From Primulina eburnea (taxonomy: Eukaryota; Streptophyta; Magnoliopsida; Lamiales; Gesneriaceae), in the NCBI RefSeq assembly GCF_022965805.1, contig NC_133104.1, positions 25,044,069-25,108,068 of the forward strand: a stretch of 64,000 bases of DNA, given 5' to 3'. The stretch's first letter is position 1, and each line of letters begins with the position of its first letter. The translations under genes and the position numbers were made by a program. Under the pieces are notes generated by a model, which was given only the letters and a program-made list of their open reading frames with translations, was not told the DNA's origin and made no database searches. Below, piece after piece: positions 1-10,057 of this stretch.

Positions 1-275
1 TAATTTTGAGAATTGTAGAAAAATTGAAATTCTAGGTTATAATAGTAACATCACTAAGTCATTATGGGTCTTTTTAAGTTGCGAATTTCAAAACGAGGAT
101 TTAGAGGGTAAAGTTAATTGGGATCAAGGAGACGTAAAGACATTCTAGAATTTAAGTTTCATCAGAGTAACGCAACAGAAGCGTGGATTTTTGGGATACT
201 AGAACTAAGTATAAACTTTGGGTTATTAAGGATAAGCGAATTTTGAGGAAGAAATTCAATTTAAGGGAGGAAGAT
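1..275 (+). mobile_element. Family A gypsy-derived element, 3' end of an internal region (partial)
   Basis: This non-coding stretch is closely similar to 26069-26343, the end of the internal region of the downstream A copy. It ends in a purine-rich tract (AAGGGAGGAAGA, about 263-274) directly before an LTR beginning TGTAACACCC, which is the usual polypurine-tract and 3'-LTR arrangement. The rest of this element lies left of the window. No coding capacity is seen. Confidence 0.8.
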
Positions 276-1384
276 TGTAACACCCAGAAAATTTAAAGGT
301 CCACGTAAACTACATGCATGCAATTACCAAATTCTTTGTGTATTTTAATTAAATGTTTTAATTGTATAAATTAATTATGTGATGCATATTGACATGTTTA
401 AAACATAATTTTCTGCATGGTTGTATTAAAACATATTTTTAAAAGTTATTCGAGTTGTGATCGAGGAACGAAGACCGATGGCTGAAAAATAGAAAATGAT
501 TTTATTTGTTAATTATTTTTAATTATTTAAATTAAGGGTGATGCTTTTTCATATTTTTGAAAATAAGGAGTTTTGATATGATTTTATACGTTAGGACGTA
601 ATTTTTACCGGTGTTGGATTTTCAACAAAAATACGAACGTTTTTGGCAAACCGACTAATAAATTCACAAACTTATTTTACTAAAACTATTTTAATATTTT
701 AATTAAATCCTAATCAAGCACTTATGGGCCGAACTACATGCTTAATGGGCCTAAGCCTTGATTAGTTAATTATTTAGTATATTATGTATTAAAACTCACC
801 CCAAACCCTACACTTTTCACACGCCACTTTTCTGAAAAATCCAGCAAACCCACACGGCACACACATCATATTTATTAAAGGAAAAGCTCCAAAATTTCAA
901 AGGGATTCAGCCAAGGATTTTTCTTCGTCGCCGTTCTTCGCATCGCCATCGAATATTCGCGCGTTTAAAACGCAAAGGCACACCATATTCTTTCTTACAA
1001 ACATCTATCACACCATAATATTTATTTGAACATGTTTGATAGAAAACAAGGCATACAACTTGATATTTTCGTAACTATGCCTACATGTGTATTAAACTCT
1101 TGATTTGTGGTTCCACATTCAAGTTTTTATTTTGTTTAAGGGGCTGCCATGGATAGGGTATTAATATAGAATGGTTTATAGCTAAAAACATGATAAATAA
1201 TAAAGAAAACCGGGCGGAACCATAGGAGGAAAACATAAACAAAAAAGAAGAAAAAGGGGGCCGTAAGTTTTGTTGATTTTCAAGGTGCAAGTTCGGTTGG
1301 TTGTGCATGGGGCAAGAGGGCTCGACCAGGCCTGGTGGTTGGGTCCTAGGGGTCATGGTTAGGTCCTAGGAGGGCTAGGGCTAG
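276..1384 (+). repeat. Family A LTR, left part (interrupted by element B)
   Basis: It starts with TGTAACACCC and aligns along its length with 26344-27455. The match breaks at 1384 and resumes at 22545, so the LTR is split by the B insertion. The last five bases (GCTAG, 1380-1384) match GCTGG at 22545-22549 in four of five positions and look like the target-site duplication of B. The other part of this LTR is 22545-25108. Confidence 0.82.
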
Positions 1385-1683
1385 TGTAATGCACATGGGC
1401 TGTTCACGATTATGCTTAAGTCCCCTCACGGTTATCCCATTACCCATTACTCATAGAACTTCTCCAGCCGAGGTACTGGAGTTTTTACCTCCCCAGGATT
1501 AGAACCCAAGACCTCCTGGGCGCCTTTTTTTGTAATGCACATGGGCTGTTCACGATTAGGCTTAAGTCCCATCATGGTTATCTCATTACCCATTACTCAT
1601 AGAACTTCTCCAGCCCAGGCACTGGAGTTTTTACCTCCCCAGGATTAGAACCCAAGACCTTCTGGATTTATATAGATCTTGGC
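1385..1683 (-). mobile_element. SINE-like tandem dimer with pol III B-box-like motifs
   Basis: Two direct copies (1385-1530 and 1531 to about 1665) each begin TGTAATGCACATGGG. On the minus strand each carries GGTTCTAATCC (plus-strand positions 1496-1506 and 1642-1652), close to the RNA polymerase III B-box consensus GGTTCRANNCC. A T-rich junction (about 1524-1531) separates the copies. The block is absent from the 3' LTR of B, so it is an insertion. No convincing A box is visible, so copies may be 5'-truncated. A duplicated non-SINE fragment is the alternative. Confidence 0.5.
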
Positions 1684-3289
1684 AGCAACGTCCCGAAAAT
1701 CAAACTACGTATAAGCCATGCATAATTACTGTTATTTAAATTAAAATGAGTTTTATGCATGAGAGTTTAAATTCATTCTTTTAAATTTATTGAGTCATGA
1801 TTATTTATTTTTTTAAAAAAAATAGATGTTTAATTTTATCTTTTCAGGATAAATACGCGAGGCCGGACCGGAGTTTGGAGAATAAATATAAGATTAATAA
1901 TAAGAAATATATTCCTAAATTTAAATTAAGTCAAGGAATAATTTAATTTAAAGAAAAAGAATGTGTGAGGATTTAATAAATTAACTAGAGCTAAGTTATT
2001 AAATAAATTATTTTAGGTTAATATTTAATTAAAGCTTAAATTAAAATATGTAAATAAATGGGGATGAATTAATCTAGGTATAATATATATTCAAGAAAAT
2101 TAAACATAGTATTTAAATACTTAAAGTTGAGTCCATGCAAAGTCATGCAAGAGTTTAATCTAAATTAATGTGTTAATTCACTAATATGTATAATGAGTAT
2201 TTAAAATCTTAAGAATTTAAAATACAAGGTTTAAATAATAATATACCATGCAAATGAGTAATAAATTTGGTTAAGACAATTCAAAAGAGTAGTAAATTCA
2301 TTCTAGTCACCTCATTGACCTTTAAAATTAATACCATTACTCACCTTTAATTCAATAAGTTATTGGTAAATTCAATACTATAATCCACATCATTTTTCCT
2401 CAAACCATTACCTAAGCAAATTATCGTGAACATGCAGTAGAGATAATAAGAAACAAACGACAGCTAGGGAATGGATGCAATTCAAAATCCATTCAAATTC
2501 TTCACTTGTAACCTCCAACTAAATGCACTTCAAGACTCCTTTATCACCCCTTGAACCTTCATCTTCATTACCTACATTTCCTATGCCATCGAAATTAGCA
2601 GAAACACATCAGCAAGAATGAGAGAAAATCGGCAGCAAGGAGAGAAGTAGAAACAATTCAAATTCATTCAACTCCTTCACTTGTAACTCCCATTTTAATG
2701 TATATTATGGACCCTTTAACACCACTATTAACATTCCTCTTCCTTACCTCCATATCCTACACTCATATGCTCAAAATATCAGAGGTAATCAGCTGTTGAA
2801 AAACGTGATAACAGCAGCTAAAGTAATCGAGTATAGCAGCAGAAAATAAGAAGAGAATCCAACTCGGTTCCGCCGCTCGTCTTCGTCGTATTGATTTGTT
2901 TTGTGTCAAAACAAATTCCAGGCATGTATATGTTGTTTCTTTTCTCTTCAATCAATTCCTATAAATATTTTTAAACATTATAAGTTCAAGATTCATGAGG
3001 CAAAACGAATTTGTGGCAGCAACATTTTCAAAAAAATCTGCACAGATTTTTATAAACTCTTTTGTTTCCAACTTCACGGTTTGAGATGTTTTGTTTATTA
3101 CAGGGTGTTGCTTCGGTTCCAGGCTCACATGGCTGCTACTAGGCATGAATTAGAATGTGTTAGGGTGTTTTTGGTTCAATGGTTCAAGCCCATACACGCA
3201 TAAACAAATAAATGACAACAACTTTTCCCTTAAGTGCAGAATTGGATTCAAGGTTTTATCATTTGGTTGTTTTGGGTGAGAGTTCAAAT

Positions 3290-3900
3290 CATGGCTGTCC
3301 TAGGGACTGTAGCCATGGTTAAAACCCTTCCATATCATTTCTCGACGTGACCAAGGTGTCCTTTCAAAGCTTGGTTCATGGTTCCATCAGATTTTTAAAA
3401 CAACAACACAAGCATCACTCGAAAAATTTCCGTTTCTGGTTTGGTTGAGTAACTTCGGTTTTGAGGTGTTGGGATGGGCTGTGGCTGGCTTGTAGCCCAT
3501 AGCCATGGTTCATACAACACTCCATCATGTCTAGATCGAGCCATGGTTGACCATACAGCCACTGGAACGAGCCAAGACAGCAAACATTACAAACACATCA
3601 CAATGCACAGAATTTGGGTTCTCGGTAGGAGCTTAGGAATGACATAAGTATTTGCTTGGTTTGTGGTTGGCTTTTAGCCCTTAGCCATGGTCCAAGCCAT
3701 GCCTTAGGATGTTGGTAAGAGTCCTTGGGCGGTGGTCCAAGCCCGTATTCATAAAATTCAGGATTTACACTACAAAAGACACAAGCTTTTACTGCTGCCT
3801 TTTTGACAGCAACTTTGCGTCGCGGTTTAGGAGGTGGTTTGAGTTCTTGGTTGGATTTTAGCCCATGGCCTTGGACCGGACACTACCTTAACAAGTTAGG
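3290..3900 (+). repeat. Degenerate tandem repeat of 180-190 bp units in the B LTR core
   Basis: Units share a core such as GGCTTTTAGCCC followed by TAGCCATGGTT and a CATGGTT-type tail. Anchors (TAGCC or TGGCC) fall at 3310, 3500, 3682 and 3866, giving spacings of 190, 182 and 184 bp. The units are strongly diverged from one another. Matching arrays are in the 3' LTR of B and in both LTRs of C. Confidence 0.65.
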
Positions 3901-5091
3901 AAAGTCATGTTTTTGGCCGTTTGTGATTTGGTCGAGTTTAGAGGTCGTACGAGAATTTACGGTGAAAGGTGCCAAAATGACTCTCGAAAGAGTGTTTTAT
4001 GTTTTTGGATTCATTTCACCCATTTTCGTGTTTTACAGTCATTATGCATATTTTTCAGTATGTTTGGGGTATTTTAATCATGGTTAAACGTCGGTTTAAT
4101 GTTGGTTCGGGTTGGTACGAAGCCATGATTAAAAATCAAGTTATTGGTTCTATTCGTCTCGTTTTTAGTTCGATTGTTAAGTTTTTGTCAAGTTAAGATT
4201 TATTGCATGTGTCGCATATTAGAATTAAGTCGCAGTAAGCCTGGGAACGATCTAACTCATCCGGTAAAAATAAGGTTATAATTATAGTACGTGCATAAAA
4301 ATATAAAATGTTTATTTTTGAGATATATGCTATATGTCTTGTGGCCACCTTACGTTTATGGGTTTGGAAGTCGGTAGGCGCAACCGAGGACCTCTCCACC
4401 CGGTGAATTACGACCGGTTTATGATTATGTATGGGTACGGACATCCAGTCCAAGGGCTGTGATTGATCTCTACTGCCCAGTATACTGTGGTTTAGTCTGA
4501 TCAGACGCTTACGCTATGTTATGGGCCACTTGCTTAGAAACATTATCTCTACCAGAAAATTATGATATGATATGACAGAGCTCTATTGAGCAAAGCTTTT
4601 ACGTACGATTTTCAGATATGCACGTAGTTATAATTATTCATGATACGATTTTCACCATACACTTTACGACACTTTATTTTTACGTTGTATGCGATTTTAT
4701 GATATATTTACTTGTTATTCAAGATATATTCATGTTGAGTCTTTAGACTCACTAGACTTGATTGTTGTAGGTATTGATGAGGTCGAGACCACGGGCGGAG
4801 ACCAGTGAGCGATCTTGGGACAACAGTAGTAAACCCGAGGACCTCATGATTTAGTTTATGCACTTTTATTATTCAAACTCTGTTTTAATACGTTGGATTA
4901 TTTTTAAGTTGATGTTTACGTTGGATTATTTTTAAATTGTTTGTTGAAAACAATATTTGCTTCTGCTGGAAATTTAAAGTCAAAAAAATTATTTACATGT
5001 TTATTTTATAAATGAGATAAGATAATTATTTATTTAGAAAATTTTTAATAATTCCGCTAAAATACGAATACGAAATACGGGCTTTTACAGT

Positions 5092-5103
5092 TGGTATCAG
5101 AGC
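5092..5103 (+). other. Primer binding site of element B (initiator-Met tRNA type)
   Basis: TGGTATCAGAGC lies two bases after the 5' LTR end and is the standard plant iMet-tRNA primer site for gypsy and Copia elements. The leader that follows (5104-5190) is homologous to that of C, including a perfect splice-donor sequence GTAAGT at 5171-5176. Confidence 0.85.
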
Positions 5104-5689
5104 CTATGATCTTGTAAAGGGTTGTACTACTACTGCTCTCGAGAAGCTCGTGAAGTCACGTCTTCGGCCTGTAAGTTTTGCATTTACGCATTTTATTTAA
5201 AGCATGAATTATTTTAACAGCATGTTTTCATGAAATGTTTTTACGTTCGAATTTTAATTGTTCAGTGTTTATTTAAATTTAAAATAAATTATGGAATTAT
5301 GCATGTTGGGTATGTTTGGAATTGGACATGTCTAAGAATTCGAATATGGGGCTTTAGGAGAGGTTGAAAATGATTTGACTATATTAATTTTTAGGTCAGT
5401 AGTGTTGATGTCCTCCTTATGGGTTATAAGTTAATCTTGAAAATTATGAATGCTTTTGAGACTTGTAGAATTTCTAAGAAATTTTTAATGGTTCTTGGTT
5501 GCTAGTCGAGTAAAATTTTGAGGATTTCATATAATCAATAGCGATTCGAAGACTACGACAATCTTTAGGATTATAAATGTACAATCTGAGGATTTTAAGT
5601 ACCTATGGAAATGTAAGATTAATTATGAGAATTTATTTAGGATACATGCTCTACCTTGTTAGATTTAAGGATGGAATTGCATGAATTGA

Positions 5690-5960
5690 GAATTTTAGGG
5701 ACCTATTGTAATAACTAATGATTTGAGGACCTAAGTGCAAAAAAAATATTCTAAGAGACTATTTTCGAATTTACCAAATTTTGGGATTAAATTTCGAGTT
5801 CGAGAATCTAAAAGTTTAATGAGGTAAAGATGGAAAATTTTATGGGGACAATGGTGCAAATTTCGAAAAGTTGTAGGGCCGAAATGTAAATTGGGAGAAC
5901 TGTAAGGGTCAGGTTGCAATTTTTAAAATTTTAAGGATTAAATGCGAACTTTTGAGGAAC
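5690..5960 (+). repeat. Degenerate short tandem repeats in B internal region
   Basis: Recurrent phrases of the type GGGACCTATTGTAA, GAGGACCTAAGTGCAA, GGGGACAATGGTGCAA, GGGCCGAAATGTAA and GGGTCAGGTTGCAA occur about every 30-45 bases. They do not form an open frame. The pattern is by eye and the unit length is approximate. Confidence 0.5.
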
Positions 5961-7157
5961 ACTTTGGATTTTAAGTATTTATAGAAATGTAAGATGTGTT
6001 ATGGGAATTAATTTTGGGTATAATAAACTTAAGACTATTGAACCTTATGATACAGGAAATCTATAAAATGAAATTGAGAATACTGGGGACTAATGGGTAA
6101 TTGTGGATTTTCGAGATTTAGGGAAAAATTGGATGATATTCGAGAAAAGTAAGAATTAATTTTAAAATCTTAGGAAATTTGAGAACTTATCTAGTAGCAA
6201 GTGAGAATTTAACGGTTTAAATGGTAGGAATTTTCGGTTATTCAGGCTCGAAAGAAATATAGAATATTTAGATATTTGGATTATAATGTTTTAATGAATG
6301 GTAACCAAAGACATTGTAGGATGAATCAATCTTAGGCATGAAAAATTAAGCATTGGTGAAATCATGTTGTGGCAAATTAAGGATTTAAAGTGATAACGAT
6401 TTAAGGTAAATTTGATCGGTTAGTTTAGTTATAAGGATAAACATTGAGTTAGTAAATTTTTGGGAACATAAGTTTGATGTGTCACAAGTTTTAGTCATGA
6501 TCTTAGCATTTAAGATTATACCTTGTGAGAATTTAAAATTTTTAGGAAAGTTGGGTACGATGTGTAGAACCCGTAAATCAGTCTACGTATAAGCCATGCA
6601 TAATTCTAGATTTTTAAATTTAATTGACTTCATTGCATGATTATTTTAAATGCATTTCTTTGAAGTTAATTATTTTATTATTTCAGTTCAGTAGTTGATT
6701 TTTAGCATTTCAATTATTTCAGTGAGGCCGGACCGGAGTTGGAATTTTGAGATAGGATTTAAGATTCGAGAAATATTTCCAGGAGTTTATTTAGCTAGCA
6801 AGTAAGTTCATTTAAGTTAAAAAGAAGTTTAAGGAATTATTTAAGTTGCTTGAGGTGATTAAGAAATAAGTCCATTTAAGTTGCATAATTAAGGGGTTAG
6901 CTCACTAAATTAATTAAAGGATTAGTGAGGCTTTTAAGAGTTATTAATTTAGTAAATAAACAACACTCCCCATTCATTTTTAGAAGCAAAATTTCAGCCC
7001 CTTAAGATGATAGCCTATCATTTGTCAACTCATCAACCTTTTGACCCACTCTTTGCTAAGCTAGCATGTAAACCTTTTAATTATTGAGCAACCTTAATTA
7101 ATTAACTAATAAACATTATCCTAATCTAGATGGGAAAGGAAAAAAATTGGTCATTCG

Positions 7158-7186
7158 CCCCCCCCCCCCCCCCCCCCCCCCCCCCC
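7158..7186 (+). repeat. Poly-C tract in C 5' LTR
   Basis: It is a run of 29 C residues. The equivalent site in the 3' LTR (15337-15345) has nine, so the tract changed length after insertion, or one of the two is an assembly or base-calling error. Confidence 0.85.
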
Positions 7187-7848
7187 GAGAAGACTTGTCA
7201 AACAAACATCTTATTCCAATTTAATGAGGTGGGCTTGGTCATTGAGTTGAGATCCTATATTTGTGGATCTTTCCCTCACCTCTATAACCACTCCATCACA
7301 CCCCTCCCCACCAAAATTCAGACCATTTTGAGTGTCAAAAACGTGAGTCATAGCTAGGGAGAAAGGGAGAAAGATCAAGAGCAAGGAAAGGTAGAAAAGG
7401 AAGCCACTCCGTCTCCTCCGCGCCGTATCGCTTCGTTCTTTTCGTTTTCTTTCGAAACGAATCCAAGGCATGTATATACTTTTTCTAAACCTCAATCAAG
7501 TCATATTATCAGTATTTTTAAGTGCATGATCAGATTTCATCATGATAAAACCGAAATGTTTCAAGAATTTTTCAGAAAACCAACATGCAGATTTTTCGGT
7601 TTTCTTGGGCAGCTTCACGGTTTGCTTCGTGTTGTGGATTTCAGGTTATGGTTCGACTCCAAGTTCCCAAGGCGACTCCTAGATATGTAATAGGATGCAT
7701 TAGGACCATGTTGGTCCAATTAAACAAGCCCTATGCTTGCTGGAAAAACGAAATGACAGCAACTCCCCATTTATGCCCATTTGTGTTTCGAAAATTCTGT
7801 TTGCTGTCATAAGGGAAAGGATCTGATCTTGGCTGCACTTAGGGCCTA

Positions 7849-8715
7849 TAGCCATGGTTAGATCACTTCCCTAGCATGTCTAAGACGTGAATAAGTTGCC
7901 CTTTTGGTGGCTTGGTCCATGGCTAAGCGGTTTTTACAGAAAACAACAAGAACAGCCCCTCCCCACTTCGGCTCTTCCATTTGACAGCTAGTGTGTGTTC
8001 GATTTTGTGGTGTGGTGTGAATCTTGGTTGGCCTTTGGCCCATAGCCACGGTTCATACCATACCACGGGATGTCTGGATCGTGCCATGGTCAATGAAATG
8101 GCCACTGAAACGACACGAGACGACAAGCGAAGCCAAACTCCCTACGCGCGCAGAATTTCCTTCTCGGCTAGGTGTGTAGTCTCGTTTCTGGTGGGATGCG
8201 AATTGTGTCTGGTCTTGTGCCCTTAGCCATGGTTCAAATCCTTCCTTGGGATGTTGGTAAGGGTCTCTGGTCAGTGGTGTAAGCCCCAATGGCCGGCGGA
8301 CTCGAAAACGACACAAGGAAAACAAGTGCGCAGCTGCTGTATTTTTTTGACAGCAAGTATGCTGCTGTTCAGAGGCGTCGTTTGAGTTCTGGGTTGGCTT
8401 TTAGCCCATAGCCTTGGACTGGACAATGCCTCATTGAGTTAGGAAGGTCATGTTTTTGACCGTTTGTCATTCGGATCATTTTTGAAGTCGTACGAGAATT
8501 TACTGTGCGATGCGCCAAGTTGCGCAGCTGCTGGAAAATTTACAGCAAGTTGCTGTGTCGGTTCAGAGGCTCGTTCGAGTTCTTGGTTGGCTTTTAGCCT
8601 ATGGCCTTGGACTGGACAGTGCCCCTTTGAGTTGGAAAGGTCATGTTTTTGACCGTTTGTCATTCGGATCATTTTTGTAGTCGTACGAGAATTTACGATG
8701 CGATGTGCCAAATTG
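7849..8715 (+). repeat. Degenerate tandem repeat of about 181-194 bp units in the C LTR core
   Basis: Anchors aligned on TAGCCATGG or a close variant lie at 7849, 8043, 8224, 8409 and 8602, giving spacings of 194, 181, 185 and 193. The last two units (from GCGCAGCTGCTG at 8328 and again at 8522, period 194) are the most similar and reflect a recent duplication. The same array is in the 3' LTR (from about 16009). Confidence 0.7.
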
Positions 8716-9826
8716 ACTCTCGAAAGAACGTTTCTTGTTTTTGCCTCCATTCCACCTAGATTTCGACCCTATCATTTTAGGAGCATTATTTTATGATTTT
8801 TCAGCGTATTTTAATCATGACTATACGTCGGTTCAGTGTCGGTTCAGGTTGGCTCGGAGTCATGATTAAATACGAAGTCATTAGGCGTCATAGTCGCATC
8901 TTTTGAACTAAATTGCATAGTTGGTCAAGTTTAAGCTATTGCATATTTTCATGGCCCAGTTAGGTTGCAGCGAGCCTGGGGGATGATCCAATCCAATCCA
9001 GTCGGAAAAAAATTACAGGATTTTTCATTATGCCAGTTAATTATATAACGTGCATGAAAAACAGAAAATGATTATTTTGAGATTTATGCGATATGGCTTG
9101 TGGTTCATTCACTATGTGGGAATATTATTTTATACGGTCGCCAGTGACCGCTCAGTTCAGTTTGGTACCACCCGGTCGCCAGTGACCGGCCAAGTCAGTT
9201 CAGTTTCAGACTCCCCGGTAGCCAGTTACCGATCAGTTCAGCTTAGTGTAGTGGCCACAGGCGTAAAACATAATCTCAACAGAAAATTTTACCAGTTATT
9301 TCAGTACAGGCTCCAAGGAGCAAACATTTTCACTGTGATTATCAGTTCAGTTATGCACGTATTATAATTGTTCAGTACAGATTATTTTCAGTATGAGTAC
9401 AGATTATTTTCAGTATACCTCATGACATAATATTTTATCCCATGCATATTTTACTTCTGATTTTACTCGTCACCTGCGATATATGCATGCTGAGTCTTTA
9501 GGCTCACTAGACTTGATTGTTGTAGGTACTGATGAGGCCAGGGCCGAGGATGGGGACCAGTGAGCCAGCTTGGGTCGGCAGTAGTGGCACCCGAGGACCT
9601 CAGCGCAGCAGCTATTATTTTTCCGCAAACAATATTTTATCAGTCGTTGGATATTTTTAAATTGTACTTGTTGACAAACTTTATTTTCTTCCGCTGCAAT
9701 AATTTGAAACTTCGAACTTGATTCACCAGTGATTTTATGAATGAGGCCGTTTAAGTTCTTTTAATAAAGAAAATTTTTAATTTTCTGCAAATTTTCAAAG
9801 CAAGGAGTTTTAAGGGTCGTCACAGT

Positions 9827-9838
9827 TGGTATCAGAGC
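9827..9838 (+). other. Primer binding site of element C
   Basis: TGGTATCAGAGC starts two bases after the LTR end and is the plant initiator-Met tRNA primer type. Confidence 0.9.
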
Positions 9839-9904
9839 GGTGGTTCTGTATAGGGTTACACTACTACTGACCGCGAGAAGCTCACGAAGCCACGTCTTCG
9901 GTCT

Positions 9905-10056
9905 GTAAGTTTTCAGTTCAGCATTTTGTTCAGCATTTTATTTAAAGCATGAAGTATTTTGTTAGCATGCTTCCAGATTTTCAGTATTTCAGTGTTCAGT
10001 TATAATAAATTATGGAATTATGCATGTTAGTTACGTATGAGTTATGTTTGGAACAG
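9905..10056 (+). other. Candidate leader intron of element C
   Basis: A perfect donor GTAAGT begins at 9905, and an AG (10055-10056) lies one base before the gag ATG. The donor is conserved in the leaders of A (25186-25191), B (5171-5176) and B' (reverse complement ACTTAC, 36702-36707). In D the gag ATG is likewise preceded, two bases away, by a good acceptor (TTTTGATTTCAG). Splicing is an inference; no transcript evidence is available. Confidence 0.4.
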
Positions 10057-10057
10057 T

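Larger units (their letters stand above)
1385..5089 (+). repeat. Element B 5' LTR
   Basis: From about 1686 it matches 19139-22544 nearly base for base and it ends ...TTTTACA before the primer site. The expected terminal bases TGTAAC are displaced: TGTAA is at 1385-1389 and the rest resumes at about 1686 after a SINE-like dimer. The body has degenerate 180-190 bp units (about 3290-3900) and, near its end, the small hairpin GAGTCTTTAGACTC at 4737-4750. Confidence 0.82.
5090..6562 (+). other. Element B internal region, 5' part (non-coding)
   Basis: After the primer site and leader there is about 1.4 kb of AT-rich sequence with no gag-like reading frame. Between about 5690 and 5960 it consists of diverged short units built around GGGACNNAANTGNAA spaced roughly 35-45 bases. 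The reverse-complement counterpart is in B' (about 35900-36200). The region stops at 6562, where C inserted. Confidence 0.75.
6563..9824 (+). repeat. Element C 5' LTR
   Basis: It runs from TGTAGAACCC to GTCACA and is nearly identical to 14744-17982. The first 45 bases resemble those of the B LTR (shared CTACGTATAAGCCATGCATAATT). It contains a 29-base C run (7158-7186), degenerate repeats of 181-194 bp (7849-8715) and the conserved hairpin GAGTCTTTAGGCTC at 9492-9505. No TATA box could be assigned with confidence. Confidence 0.9.

Noticed and set aside
1490..1665. tRNA gene pair on the minus strand
   Set aside because: Only a B-box-like sequence is present; no cloverleaf or anticodon arm could be drawn, so a SINE-like origin is preferred.
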